Source: Rutidosis leptorrhynchoides (taxonomy: Eukaryota > Streptophyta > Magnoliopsida > Asterales > Asteraceae). Taken from it: a DNA stretch of 64,000 nucleotides. The DNA lies in contig NC_092333.1 of NCBI RefSeq assembly GCF_046630445.1, positions 7,909,501-7,973,500 of the forward strand, given 5' to 3'. The notes beneath the pieces are model-generated. The model saw only the letters and a list, made by a program, of their open reading frames with translations. It searched no databases and was not told the DNA's origin. Each line of letters starts with the position of its first letter. The first letter of the stretch is position 1. This document shows positions 34,110 to 45,920 of the stretch, in pieces. The position numbers and the translations under genes are program-made.

Positions 34110-36817
34110 TGCCCTCCTGTTGGTCCTGTGTGACAATGGTTTAAAATTTTACTAGCTTCATCTCCGAATACACATCGGCGTATTATTCCATTAGGACAAC
34201 TTTTAAACGGATGTGGATCTTCCCAGAAATAGTGTTTTATATCACTAAAGAATTTCTTTCGTTTTTGGTACGATAATCCTTTTTCAAGGAATACACATAC
34301 TAAGTAGTTTGCATAGTCTGCAAACCATGGAATTTCATTATAATCTATCTTCAATAGACATTAATCAGGAAAGTTTTCTTGTATGGCCGATTCATTTAGA
34401 ACTTCTAATTCGGGATTTTCAAGACAAGAAAGATGATCAGCTGCGAGATTTTCTGCTCCTCTTTTATCTCGGATTTCAATATCAAACTCTTGTAAGAGTA
34501 AGATCCAACGGATTAATCTTGGTTTAGCATCTTGTTTCGAAAATAGGTATCTAAGAGCAGAATGGTCGGTATAGACCACCGTTTTAGCTAGAACGAGATA
34601 TGATCGAAATTTGTCAAAAGCAAAGACAATAGCAAGGAGTTCTTTTTTAGTAGTTGTGTAATTTGTTTGTGCTCCTTGTAACGTCTTACTAGCATAATAT
34701 ATAGGTTGAAATCGTTTTTCAATCCTTTGTCCTAAAACGGCTCCCATTGCAAAATCACTTGCATCGCACATTAGTTCAAACGGTAGATTCCAATTTGGAG
34801 TTATCATGATCGGCGCATTAGTGAGTTTTTCTTTAAGAATATTAAAAGATTTGATACATTCATCTGAAAAGATGAATGGAGCATCCTTTTCTAGGAGTTT
34901 ATTCATAGGAGTGGCAATTTTAGAAAAATCTTTTATAAAACGTCAGTAAAAACCGGCATGCCCTAGAAAACTCCTAACTCCTCTAACATTGGTGGGATGT
35001 GGAAGTTTAGCAATTAAATCTACTTTAGCTCTATCCACTTCAATTCCTTCCTTTGAAATTTTATGACCAAGAACGATGCCTTCTTTAACCATGAAATGAC
35101 ATTTTTCCCAATTAAGTACTAGATTTGATTGTTCGCATCTAATAAACATTCGTTCAAGATTAACTAGACATTTTTCAAAAGTATCCCCGAAGACTGAAAA
35201 GTCATCCATGAAAACTTCCATGCATTCTTCTATCATGTCGTGAAAAATCGCCATCATGCACCTTTGAAAGGTTGCAGGGGCGTTGCAAAGTCCAAATGGC
35301 ATGCGTTTGTAAGCAAAAGTACCATAAGGGCACGTGAATGTGGTTTTCTCTTGATCCTCGGGTGCTATTGGAATTTGAAAATATCCGGAAAAACCATCAA
35401 GAAAACAATAGTAACTATTTTCGGCTAATCTTTCCAACATTTGATCAATAAAAGGTAAGGGAAAGTGATCTTTTCTGGTGGCGTCATTTAATTTTCTATA
35501 ATCAATACAAACACGCCATCCTGTTACAGTCCTAGTAGGAATAAGCTCATTTTTCTCATTTGTAATGACAGTCATGCCACCCTTCTTAGGCACGCATTGA
35601 ACTGGGCTTACCCATGGACTATCAGAAATTGGATAAATTAAACCTGCATCTAGCAGTTTAATAATTTCTTTTTTCACAACATCTTGCATATTAGGATTTA
35701 GTCTTCGTTGGCGTTGCACATATGTTTTATGACCTTCTTCCATAAGGATTTTATGTGTGCAATACGAAGGACTTATTCCTTTAATATCATGAATTTTCCA
35801 TGCAATAGCTGGTTTATGAGCTTTTAACACAGAAATAAGTTGAGATTTTTCATTTTCAGTAAGAGAAGACGATATTATTACAGGTAATTCAGATTCACCA
35901 TGTAAATAAGCATATTCCAAATGGTTTGGAAGTGGCTTAACTCTAATGTCGGTGGTTCTTCTATCGATGATTTATATCGATATCTGTCTTCTTCTTTTAA
36001 CATTTGAATTTCTTCTGTTGTTGGTTCATATCCATTAGCCATAAGTGTAGCTAACATTTCAGTTTCATCAATTGGTTCAGTACCTTCTCCTAAAGAACAT
36101 TCTCCTGTTCCTTGTAATTCTGAAAATTCTTCTAACAATTCTGCATGTGATTCTATAGTTTGAATATAATAACATGTATCATCTACAGATTGCGGTTGTT
36201 GCATTGCTCTATCAACAGAAAAGGTAACACTCTCGTCCTCTATACTTAGGGTAAGTTTCTTACCGAACACGACTATCATTGCTTTAGCCGTGTTTAAGAA
36301 TGGCCTTCCTAATATGAGAGGAACTTGAGAATCTTCTTCCATGTCCAGAACAACAAAATCTACTGGAAATACTAAAGTACCAACTTTAACTAGCATGTTC
36401 TCCATTATCCCTCTAGGATATTTTACTGATCTATCGGCTAGTTGTATGCTTATTCGTGTTGGTTTCAATTCTCCAAGGTCTAGTTTAGTGTATAGTGAAT
36501 ACGGCATTAAATTTATACTAGCACCTAAGTCTGCCAATGCTTCTTTTGAACTAAGACTACCCAGAAAACATGGAATTGTGAAACTTCCTAGATCTGATAA
36601 TTTTTCTGGTATCTTATTCAACAGCACTGCTGAACAATTAGCATTCATAATAACGGCCGAGAGTTCTTCCATTTTCTTTCTATTTGAGATTAGATCTTTC
36701 AGAAATTTAGCATATCTAGGCATTCCTGAAATTACATCAATGAAAGGAAGATTTACATTTATCTGTTTAAACATATCCAAGAATTTAGATTGCTCGGCTT
36801 CAAGTCTCTCTTTTCTC

Positions 36818-36822
36818 ATTTT
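36818..36822. repeat. Target site duplication ATTTT, left (element F)
   Basis: Matches ATTTT at 39542-39546. D reads CTCATTTTACTCGGG here without insertion. Confidence 0.85.
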
Positions 36823-37319
36823 TGTGATGACCCAGAAATTTCGACTAAATTTAAACTTAATCTTTGTATGATTAACATTTCCGACACGATAAGCAAAGTC
36901 TGTAAAACTGAATCTCAAAATTTTTGAATTACTTTTATATATTTAAATACCCTTCGGTTGTTTTCGACGATTCGCGAACAATTATATGTAAATAGATACA
37001 TATATACTATAACATGAAAAGGTAACAATGTATTAATTGTTTGATACCGTACATTAAACTTATTGGTTTAAATATCTATTTGAATGTATATGATAAGTTG
37101 AAATATTTATTATTAAAATTTATTTATAAATAACTTCCAATGTGTATTTAAAAACTGATTTATGTATATTAAAAAGATATATACATATATATAATAAACG
37201 ATAGTAACATTCGTTTATTGATTCAATTGATATTTAGATAAGTTAACTAAAGCGTTTAAGATGAACCAGTTAAACACTAATTTGTTACAGTGTTTTCAAA
37301 TTGCCACATTACTCAAAAT

Positions 37320-37400
37320 GCTACAGTGTTTTCGAAAATCACTATTTGCTACAGTGAAATTGACTTTGCTACAGTAAATTGCTACAGTAAAATGCTATTA
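37320..37400. repeat. GCTACAGT motif cluster
   Basis: TGCTACAGTGTTTTC / TTGCTACAGTRAAATTG-like units recur about five times between 37285 and 37395 inside F. Confidence 0.6.
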
Positions 37401-37515
37401 TAAAAATGTATTTTAACAAATAGCGAGACGATGATTTATAGAAGTAAATGACCAAAACACTCGAAAGTTTAAGATACACTTTGAGTGATATAATTAAGGA
37501 ATAATTTAAGGCTAT

Positions 37516-38080
37516 TGATAAGGCTAAAAAGGAACATATATTTCATAGCATTATCCCCCAAGAAAGACAGGATTTTAGTTGTAATTGTTCCATATTCAAG
37601 TAATATTCGTTTATATTTAATAAGTGCGAAGACAAAAGGCGAAAACGAAGAATTGAAGACGGAAAGGTCCAAAATGCTCAAATGTACAAGATACAATTAA
37701 AAAGGTTCAAATTATTGATGAAGAACGTCTAAAAATGACAAGAGTACAAGTTGCGGAACGCAAAGTACACGATATAAAATAGTACGCAAGGACGTCTGAA
37801 AATCCGGAACCGGGACCCGAGTCAAGAAGAAACGCCCGACGCAACGGACCAAAAATATCTAGTCTACTATGCACAAGAATAAAATATAATATATAAATAA
37901 TTATATTAATTATTTATATATTTATATTTATTTTATATTATGTCGACAAGCTAGGAGCCAAAACAATGTGAGCTGTCCCTGGTCCTCATGCGAGTCGCAT
38001 AGCCAGAAGGCCATTTCCATGCGAGTCGCATGACTCCAGATTTCAGGCCAGGTTCTATAAATTGCAACATTTTCTGCCGA
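37516..38080 (+). promoter_or_regulatory. Athila LTR 5' segment with TATA box inside F
   Basis: Starts TGATAAGGCTAAAAAGG, close to the TGATAATGCTAAAAACG start of the Athila LTRs. It continues co-linearly through the CGACGCAACGGACCAAAAAT and GACAAGCTAGGAGCC stretches, the paired hairpin module (37987-38000, 38018-38032) and a TATA box TATAAAT (38056-38062). Similarity stops shortly after the TATA box. Confidence 0.7.
37987..38032 (+). promoter_or_regulatory. Paired hairpin module variant in F
   Basis: CATGCGAGTCGCAT (37987-38000) and CATGCGAGTCGCATG (38018-38032). The core GCGAGTCGC is unchanged while the outer pairs are CAT/ATG instead of CTCC/GGAG, so base pairing is kept. The TATA box begins 24 bases after the second. 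Confidence 0.55.
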
Positions 38081-38143
38081 GTAAAGAAAGAAAAAAAAAC
38101 ACACACATACATATTACTCCGTATTTATTTTATTTATTATTTA

Positions 38144-38144
<1 letters not shown>

Positions 38145-38173
<29 letters not shown>
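38145..38173. repeat. ATT microsatellite in F
   Basis: About nine uninterrupted ATT units, followed by an imperfect TTATTAT stretch to about 38222. Confidence 0.8.
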
Positions 38174-38174
<1 letters not shown>

Positions 38175-38448
38175 AAGATTATTATTAATCTTATTATTTT
38201 TTTTATTATTAGTGTTATTATTTTTGCGATACAAAAATAATAATGTACATCAAATATTACGACGGAGTGCTGTCCAAGTAATTTTCAAAATGAGTTTTCG
38301 AGCAAGCTAGAGCTAAGGAAATTATGGGTTATTGCCAAGGAGGTTATGGGTAATGTTCGGGGGTATTTTTTTGTGAATCAAACCTCGTGTTTATCATCTC
38401 CGATGCGTCTACGTGCTTTCCTGCAATATTGTATATCAATATTAAACA

Positions 38449-38700
38449 GTGAGTTTCATATGATCCCTTTTACTCAATATATTTTTGGGCTGAGAATACA
38501 TGCGATTGTTTATAAATACTGAAAATACTAGATTTATATTCGTGAGTTTCATATGATCCCTTTTACCCTTTACATTTTTGGGCTGAGAATACATGCAAAT
38601 GCTTTAATAACTATTTTACAATAATTATAAAGTGTGAGTTTCATTACTCCCTTTAAATCTATATTTTTGGGCTGAGAATACATGCACTTTATTTTAAACG
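38449..38700 (+). repeat. Triplicated roughly 92 bp LTR unit
   Basis: Units start at GTGAGTTTCAT (38449, 38542, 38634). Each holds a CCCTTT block, TTTTTGGGCTGAGAATACAT, and an A/T-rich tail. E and the right-edge LTR carry one unit each. Confidence 0.8.
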
Positions 38701-39541
38701 CAATGGATACAAGTACATACTAAATTCTACACCGAGTTTGAACCGAAAATCCCTTAGCTTTGGTAACTAGTAACTGCCGGTTATAAGAACTGGTGGGCGC
38801 GAGTAGTTATATATGGATCCATAGGGCTTGACATCCCCGTCTGTTCCAGGTATAGAAAGAAACTCTAGCCTGAACTATAAAACAGACGTATGCTATTTGA
38901 AGTTAGTACACGTTGGATTGCGTGTATTGTACATGTTGGTTGCATGTTAAACGAGGGGTACTTATTATAAACGTTAAAGTTTAGTTACCAGGGTTCTCAA
39001 CTTTGTAGAACCGATTGATAAACGTTTCGGATGAAACAACTGAAATCTTGTGATCCACCTTTTATTTAAAACATAATGATAAACGTTTTGAATAAAACAA
39101 CTGAACTTTTGTAATCCACATTGATATACGGATTATGTGTAATATTAAAACTATGAACTCACCAACCTTTGTGTTGACACTTGTTAGCATGTTTATTCTC
39201 AGGTTTCTAGAAGTCTTCCGCTGTTTGCTTATACGTGATACAAGTTATGTGCTTGGAGTCATACATGCTATATACAAGAAACTTGCATTCATCAAACCAT
39301 TACCATGTATCTTATTTTGACTGTATTGTCAACAGATGTATTATTGTAAACCATTTAAATGGTGATTGTCTATACGTAGGAATCATCAGATGTAAAAAAA
39401 CCTGGAATTTATATATTCATTTATGAAATACCTTTTCAAACGAATGCAATGTTACAAAACGTATCACATAGAGGTCAAATACCTCGCAATGAAATCAATG
39501 AATGACGTGTTCGTCCGTATGGATTTGGAGCGATCGTCACA

Positions 39542-39546
39542 ATTTT
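39542..39546. repeat. Target site duplication ATTTT, right (element F)
   Basis: Second copy of ATTTT, joining to the interrupted gag sequence ACTCGGG. Confidence 0.85.
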
Positions 39547-41362
39547 ACTCGGGTAAGGAAGCGGTGGTTGGTATGGCTTAACATAAGGTTTAGCCTTAAC
39601 TGTGTTATCTTCATTAACCTTTTCAACTACCGGTTCTTTTTCCTTATCTTGTTCAGGTTGTGGTTCTTGTAGAGTAGGAATATCTTCATTAGAAATTACA
39701 GGTATTTCAGGTGGTTTAAGTGTAATACCACTTATTGTGGTAATAGCTTTAGCTGTTTCATTCCGGGGGTTAGCATTTGTATCACTAGGTAGACTTCCCG
39801 GTTTTCTTTCACCTATTAACCTTGCTAGGTTACTTACTTTTTGTTCCAGATTTTGAATAGAAGCTTGTTGATTTCTAAATGCTTGAGCATTTTGTTCATT
39901 GGTTTGTTTCTGAGATGTGAAAAACTGTGTTTGAGATTCAACTAGCTTCGTCATCATATCTTCTAAATTCGGCTTTTTATCATCGGTTTGTGGTGGTTTG
40001 TTTTGAAAATTAGGTCTTTGCTGGTTGTAAGTATTATTGGATACTTGTTGATTGTTAGGACCTTGTTGGTTGTTGTATGGAACATTGCGATTATAATTCT
40101 GGTTTTGATTGTAAATCGATCTTGGCGATTGATAATTATTCTGATAATTATTTCCAGGCCTTTGGTTTAGATATGAAACATTCTCTCTTTGTTCCATTGT
40201 TAATTCAATACTGAGACAATCTTTTGTCAAATGTGGTCCTCCACACTGCTCACAACTAATTCGTATTGAGTGTATATCCTTAGTCATCTTTTCCATTCGT
40301 CTCTCGACAGCATCTATCTTTGCGGAAATGGAATCTAAGTCATGGCTAGAATCGGCTCTAGCTGCTTTAGATGATCTAACGATATCTTTTTCTTGGTGCC
40401 ACTCATGTGAGTAGGAAGCAGTGTTATCAATAATTTTGTAAGCATCAGTTTCGGTTTTCTTCATAATGGAACTACCAGCTGCTATATCGATGTCTTTCCT
40501 TGTAGTGATGTCGCATTCCTTGGTAGAATATTTGTACTATTTGACAAGTGTCTAAACCATGTTGCGGACATCCTCTCAATAACTTTCCAAATCTTGTCCA
40601 CGCCTCATATAGAGTTTCATTTGGCTTCTGTGTGAATCTAACAATTTCTCCTTGAAGTCTTACGGCTTTAGATGCCGGAAAGAATTGTTTAAGAAATTTT
40701 TCAACTAAAACGTCCCATGTATCAATCGCCCCTTCAGGTAACGATTCCAACCAATCTTTGGCGTCTCCCTTTAAAGTCCAGGGAAATAACATGAGATATA
40801 TTTGTTCATCCTCAACTTCTCTTATTTTAAATAGAGTGCAGATCCTATTAAAGGTTCGAAGATGTTCATTTGGATCTTCCTTCGACGTACCACTAAATTG
40901 GCATTGATTAGTCACCATGTGTAGAATTTGTCCTTTGATTTCATAATCTGGAGCATTAATGTCTGGATGAGTAATTGCGTGACCTTGGCCAGTGCGTTTA
41001 GCTCTCATTCGGTCTTCCATACTTAAAGGTTCTAGATTCTCCGTGATTGAATTTGTTGAATCTGAATCACTAGAGGATTCTGATTTAATGGTTCGTTCCT
41101 CAATAATCTCTGTTTGAATGATTGGTGGTTCTGGAGGAAAAATTAATGGTTCAGGATCTATGAATCGTCCCTGAATATTCTCCGGATTCTCAATTGTGAG
41201 GTCGGGTTCAAAAAATGGATTATCGTAAATTTGAATTGGAGTACTTGGTCGACTGGATGACGATTCTAAAGAAAAATAAACGGCGGTAATATTTGCTAGA
41301 TGTCTTGATCGAGTTACAGGTGGTGAACGTACAAGAGGTGGTGAACGTTTTGCTCGGTGCAT
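39547..41362 (-). pseudogene. gag: Element C gag
   Basis: Starts at the ATG at 41362 (MHRAKRSPPLVRSPP). The first 297 codons are open, through the gag domain (PWTLKGDAKDWLESLP, FLKQFFPASKAVRLQ, HGLDTCQIVQIFYQG). An extra T near 40516 then shifts the frame. The second part (40464-39547) holds KIIDNTASYSHEWHQ, the zinc knuckle CEQCGGPHLTKDC (about 40255), an Asn/Gln-rich linker, and KPYQPPLPYP next to the F insertion. The protease end of the same polyprotein resumes at 36817. D does not have the extra T, so that frameshift followed the duplication. Confidence 0.88.
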
Positions 41363-42810
41363 TCACTGAATATCCTATTAGTTTTTAAAAAGAAAGAAAA
41401 ATTATATAAGTTATCCAATTAATAGACTTTTCTGATTTTGCCCACGTTTCGAATAGCCAAAAGATGCAGTAGAGGGGCAGGATTCGTTTGGTCTCAATAT
41501 AATTGAGTACTGTTTGGCTCCAATAACCCGGTCCACGTACAAATCCAACTATTACTACGAACCAGAAAATTTTGATGTCTATCAATTTAACCGCTTAAAA
41601 TAATTTTTCGTAATTTAAAGAAATTTTAGAAAAGAAATAGAATAAAAATCTATGTCCTAAAACTAGAATTGCGAGAAATAAGAAAGAAAAAGAGCGCGTC
41701 GGTATTAAAATTGGAGAAATAAGAAAGAAAAAGAGTGACTTATAAAACTTTTAAAACACTCGACTAACCCAACCTTATTATTATTACTAACTTAAAATTA
41801 AAATTGCAAATTGAGATTACTAATTGGAGTGATAATTGATACATAGGTAAAAGGCGTCGAAAAATAAAAATAAGAAAGTAGCGCGTCTAAACTTAAAAAG
41901 GAACTAAAAATTTAAAAATTAAAAGTTGTGTCTAAAAATATTAAAGCTTAAAAGAAATACTATATCCCAAATGGCAATAACTTAAAAAGGTACTAAAACT
42001 TAAAAAGGCGTCGCAAAATTTTAAAGCACCTAAATCTTAGTCTAAAGAAAAAACACTTAAGGGATTTTACGGCAAAGCCTAAAAAATCTTGAAATAAAAA
42101 TAACTATGGCAAAAACTATGGATTAAAACTAAAAACGAGCGAAAAATACAAATATTACGCTAAAACGAATAAAAAAACAAAATATAAAAATATACTAAAA
42201 GTTGTAAAAAGTACAATTTTTATAAAAATATTATTTTTATATTATTTATTTTATAAAATTATTAATTTTATAAATTATTTAAACTATTTAAACTAAATAA
42301 TACAAAATAATAATAAAAACTAAATTATATAATAATAATAATACCCTAATTAGGGTTTAATTAATAATAATAATAATATATACTCCGTAATTAATGCTGT
42401 TTTAGGGTTGACTGTGGCCTGTCAGAAGACCTCCGCGAGTGCGGATAGTAACAGTTCAAAACCTCCGCGAGTCGCGGAGGGTTCAATATCAGCTGAGAAA
42501 GGGGTCGATTTTTACAGGTTCAGTTTTTTTTTATTTTAATTTTCTGTTTTTCTATAAATATAAAAAATATATATAAATATAAATAAATATTTATATAAAA
42601 CAATAAAATACTTATATTTAAACTCAAAAATAAAAATGCTTTTTAACTTTCTATATTTTTTTAACAAACTCTTTTTGTATTTTTATATTTTTTATATTTT
42701 TTTTTAAAAACTTATATTTTTACTTGAAAGACTTAATAAAAACTTTTACAAAATTATATTATTATTATTTTTTTTATATATCATTAGCGTTGCGCTTTCG
42801 GCGTTTAAGT
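41363..42810 (-). other. Element C untranslated leader
   Basis: About 1.45 kb. The stretch 41385-41585 is conserved in A and D. The rest is A/T-rich with AAACTTAAAAAGG repeats, a CCCTAATTAGGG palindrome (42343-42354) and the hairpin module at 42431-42480. No plausible ORF. Confidence 0.7.
42431..42480 (-). promoter_or_regulatory. Paired GC hairpin module, leader of C
   Basis: CTCCGCGAGTGCGG (42431-42444) and CCTCCGCGAGTCGCGGAGG (42462-42480), the second a nearly perfect 9 bp stem. It is repeated in D (52588-52637). Confidence 0.55.
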
Positions 42811-42828
42811 TCCCCGGCAGCGGCGCCA
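42811..42828 (-). promoter_or_regulatory. Primer binding site, tRNA-Asp type (element C)
   Basis: TCCCCGGCAGCGGCGCCA on the plus strand, identical to A, 8 bases from the LTR. Confidence 0.85.
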
Positions 42829-42836
42829 AAAATACT

Positions 42837-44207
42837 TGATGTTATGCGAGGTGTATATGAAATAGCTTAAATTTACTAGGAAAAACTATTAAATATGATA
42901 CAATTTTACACAAGATATTTATTTATTTATAGAACGGATATAACTAAACCTTGCTACAACACTTATAGGCGGTGTACCTAATCTTACAGTAGTGTAGTTT
43001 TTAGTAAGTCCGGTTCGTTCCACAGGGAATCTTTTAAACAAAGCTTAACGCTATATTAGTTTTAATTTATAAAAATACAAATATATATAAGTAATATTAT
43101 TATTATAAAAAGGGGGTTTTTACCGTTTAATGACCGGTTTGTCGATTTTTAAAACTTTAGTAGCAGTTAAAACCTAATGTAAAATATTAAATAAATAAAA
43201 GACTTAATTTAAAGCGTAAAGTAAATAACGATAATGAAATTGCGATAAATAAAAGTGCAATAAAATAAAATTACGATAATTAAAGAGTACGAAAATTAAA
43301 AGTGCAATTAAATACAATGACAATAAATAAAAGTGCAATTAAATACAATAACAATAAATAAAAATGCAATAATTAGAAGTGCAATTAAATATGAAAATAA
43401 AGGAATTATGCTTATTTAAACTTCCGTAATCATGATGTTTGACGTGTTGATTTTTAGTTTATTCCCATGGGTTAATTGTCCTTTGTCCTGGATTATTTAA
43501 TATGTCCGTCTGGTTTTTGTCCATAACAGTCCATCAGTCATAAATATAAAGTGCGAGTGTCCTCGTCAAATTATCCTTATATCCGAAGTCAAATATTCCA
43601 ACTAATTGGGGACTTAAACTGTAACAAGATCTTAATACTTTGTTTAATAATTACACTAGGATATCGACTGCATGTAACCCAAGGTTTTAATACTTTGTTA
43701 ACAATTACACCAAGTGTCTTTGTACATAATTTCACCCCTGTTTTAATAATTCCATAGACTATTAATCCATTCCCGTATCCGGTTAAATGAACGATTATTC
43801 GTACATATAAATACCCCGCCCATCGTGTCCGATCGAGTGTATATGGTTATTTATAGATACGTCCAATTGTAAATCTTTATATTAAAATTAACAAACTATC
43901 ATTTAGTTAAACAAATATAAAGCCCATTAATAGCCCATAGTCTAATTTTCACAAGTGTCGTTCTTTTGTCCAAACTCCAATTATGGTACAAAACCCAATT
44001 ACCCAATTTTAGTATTTAGCCCAACATCATGATTATTTTATTTTAAATAAGCATAATAATAACTTAGCTACGAGACATTAAATTAAAAATGTTGAACATA
44101 ACTTACAATGATTAAAAATAGCGTAGCGTTACACGGACAGAATTTCGACTTACACCCTTACAATATTCGCTAACATACCCTTATTATTAGGATTTAAAAT
44201 TAAAATT

Positions 44208-44288
<81 letters not shown>

Positions 44289-44885
44289 CGTATGATGAAT
44301 GAGAAAAAGATGTGTAAAATTCGGCCGAATGCTCGGCCTTTTAAAGGTGGATTTCTGACTTTTTGGGCTCCGCGAGTGCGGCCTTTTTGGTCTTCAAAGC
44401 TCCGCAAGTGCGGAGCTGTGAATTCCATCTCACACAAGTTTGGCTCCTAGCTTGCCGACAGATTATATAATATAATATAATATATATATTAATTTTAAGA
44501 ATTAATTATATATTATATTATATTCATGTGCATAGTTGACTTGTAATTTTTAGTCCGTTGCGTCGAGCGTTGAGAGATGACTCTGGTCCCAGTTCCGGAT
44601 TTTCGAACGTCCAAGCGTACAATTTAATATCTTGTATTTTTTGTTTCGAATCTTGTACTCTTGTAATTTTGAGATGTTTCTCATCAATAATTGGAACCAC
44701 TTTGATTGTATTTTGTACTTTTGAGCTTTTTGGTCGTTTGCGTCTTCAATTCGTCGAATCTGTCTTTTGTCTTCACCTTTTATTATTTAAACGAATATTA
44801 CTTGTAAATAGGACAACTGCAACTAAAAGCTTGTCTTTCTTGAGGAATAATACTATGAAATATATGTTCGTTTTTAGCATTATCA
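42837..44885 (-). repeat. Element C 5' LTR (2049 bp)
   Basis: TGATGTTATGCG to AGCATTATCA, next to the PBS on one side and GTAAA on the other. It is longer than the 3' LTR mainly through an expanded AT repeat. It has the hairpin module at 44368-44417, where the second hairpin has loop CAAG/GAGT-type change but keeps its stem. Confidence 0.92.
44215..44286. repeat. AT microsatellite in LTR C (5' copy)
   Basis: About 35 AT units, against about 8 in the 3' LTR (14476-14491). Confidence 0.9.
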
Positions 44886-45314
44886 GTAAACAACAACATC
44901 AAAAGAACAAGTAAGAAAACAAGCAAATGATGATGATATTTGATGATATATTTCGGTTTTAAAGAGAAAAAGGAAGGAGAAATAAAGTTTGTAACTTACA
45001 AAGTTTGAAAGGAAAAAAAAAGATGAGAGAAAGTTGAGAGAAAGTGTAAGTATGTGTGTGTGAAGAAATGAGGAAGTAATACTTGTAAATAAGTAACAAA
45101 ATAATTTGAAAATGGAACATCTCCTTCCTAGTCAAAGTGGACGGTTTTCATGGCCAAGAGAGGAAGGAATCAAATGCACTTTCAACATGGGAGAACGGTG
45201 TATGCTTATAATGGTATTAAAGTTAAATGATGTTGGAAAGATGTGTAAGTATACATGTAACTAGTCCTTACATAACTCTAACTAAACTAGTTTTGTCTTA
45301 ATGAGTTACTAGTA
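44886..45314 (-). repeat. Duplicated piece of element G LTR
   Basis: Begins with the GTAAA target duplication and matches 55031-55458 almost base for base. It came along with the tandem duplication and marks its right end. It has no gene. Confidence 0.85.
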
Positions 45315-45321
45315 TTCTTAG
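45315..45321. other. Tandem duplication junction with 7-base filler
   Basis: ACTAGTA (G LTR, to 45314) is followed by TTCTTAG and then TGAGATAGTATTC (element C from 20336). The filler together with flanking bases repeats the nearby AGTATTCTTAGTGA, as expected of templated end joining. Confidence 0.7.
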
Positions 45322-45334
45322 TGAGATAGTATTC

Positions 45335-45750
45335 TTAGTGATATGCTCTAGCCCACTCATAAGATAGTAGGACTAATTGATTTTTCATGGCAACATAGGC
45401 GTAACCTCGAGCATTTAACGTTTTTTCTTCTAAACATATGAACGGTCCATCTCTGCATAGAGTAACAAATTCGGTATTTGAATAGGTTTGATTATTTGAA
45501 CATTTACCTTCGTGTGACCATTTTCCGCATTTGTGACATCTTTCAAGGTGTCGTGCTCTCCTTTTTGCTGCGGATTTGATTTTCCTTTACCAAATTGTAA
45601 CTTATTATCTTCGCATCTGGATTCTTTTCTTACTCCATCCAATTTTTCTCTGATTACTGATACTATTTTACTTGGAAGGGTGTCATTATTACGTTTAGTA
45701 ATCAAAACGTGTAGCATTAGACCATGGTTTAATTCACAGGAAGTCTTCAT
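45335..45750 (-). pseudogene. Small zinc-knuckle ORF (element D copy)
   Basis: Duplicate of 20349-20764 with a few substitutions. It has the same ATG (45750), the same apparent frameshift, and RCHKCGKWSHEGKC in the alternative frame. Its stop (45335-45337) lies 13 bases from the duplication junction. Confidence 0.45.
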
Positions 45751-45920
45751 TTCGTAAAACCTAAAAAAATAAAAATTCAGAATAGGGGGAGAAGACTAGT
45801 TCTTTAGGGTCTGCTAGGAAAAGACCATTCGGGTTCCATTTTCGAGAACTATATGAAAACAGAAAATCTAACTCTAACAGAAATACATATTATCCTTTAA
45901 AGACTTGATTCTCCCCACAC

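Larger units (their letters stand above)
34105..36822 (-). pseudogene. pol: Element C pol: protease, RT, RNase H, integrase N-terminus
   Basis: Lies between F and E. Protease carries DLGASINLMP and LILGRPFL (about 36550-36290). RT (35920-34943) holds [40 protein letters not shown] and [10 protein letters not shown]. RNase H (34906-34361) has [18 protein letters not shown] and YTDHSAL. The integrase zinc region (about 34350-34110) keeps [12 protein letters not shown]. Breaks: a one-base loss near 35935, a TGA near 34946 (FYRRF to FY-stop) not seen in D, and a TAA at 34361-34363 at a position also stopped in D (47243-47245), so this last one predates the duplication. Confidence 0.88.
36823..39541 (+). 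mobile_element. Solo LTR F, Tekay-type, with an Athila-derived promoter segment
   Basis: 2719 bp, starting TGTGATGACCCAG and ending GCGATCGTCACA (an 8-base inverted terminal repeat with one mismatch), duplication ATTTT. There is no PBS, polypurine tract or ORF, so it is a solo LTR left by recombination between two LTRs. Orientation is plus, from blocks shared with LTR E: GAGAATACATG near 38480, ATGAACTCACCAACC near 39150, and AGCATGTTTATTCTCAGG near 39185. Bases 37516 to about 38080 match the beginning of the Athila LTRs. Confidence 0.85.
13091..44885 (-). mobile_element. Complete Athila-type element C with two nested insertions
   Basis: LTR to LTR on the minus strand: 5' LTR 42837-44885, PBS, leader, gag (interrupted by F), protease, RT, RNase H, integrase (interrupted by E), zinc-knuckle ORF, env-like ORF, polypurine tract, 3' LTR 13091-15090. 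It is flanked by the duplication GTAAA. Without E and F it is about 17.0 kb, at the large end for Athila, partly because of the long 3' ORF region. Its coding regions carry several stops and frameshifts, so it is non-functional. The part from 20336 rightward was tandemly duplicated to give D. Confidence 0.9.
20336..45314. repeat. Tandem duplication, copy 1 (with E and F inside)
   Basis: Starts at TGAGATAG (20336) in element C and ends at ACTAGTA (45314) in the flanking G LTR. Removing E and F with one target duplication each leaves about 10.15 kb, against 10.14 kb for copy 2 (45322-55458). Confidence 0.85.

Noticed and set aside
38449-38700. CRISPR-like array
   Set aside because: Three imperfect 92 bp units without conserved short repeats or spacers, in a plant LTR; ordinary tandem repeat.
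44886-45314. Host DNA between two independent Athila insertions
   Set aside because: It is a copy of 55031-55458 and belongs to the tandem duplication, so C and D are not independent insertions.
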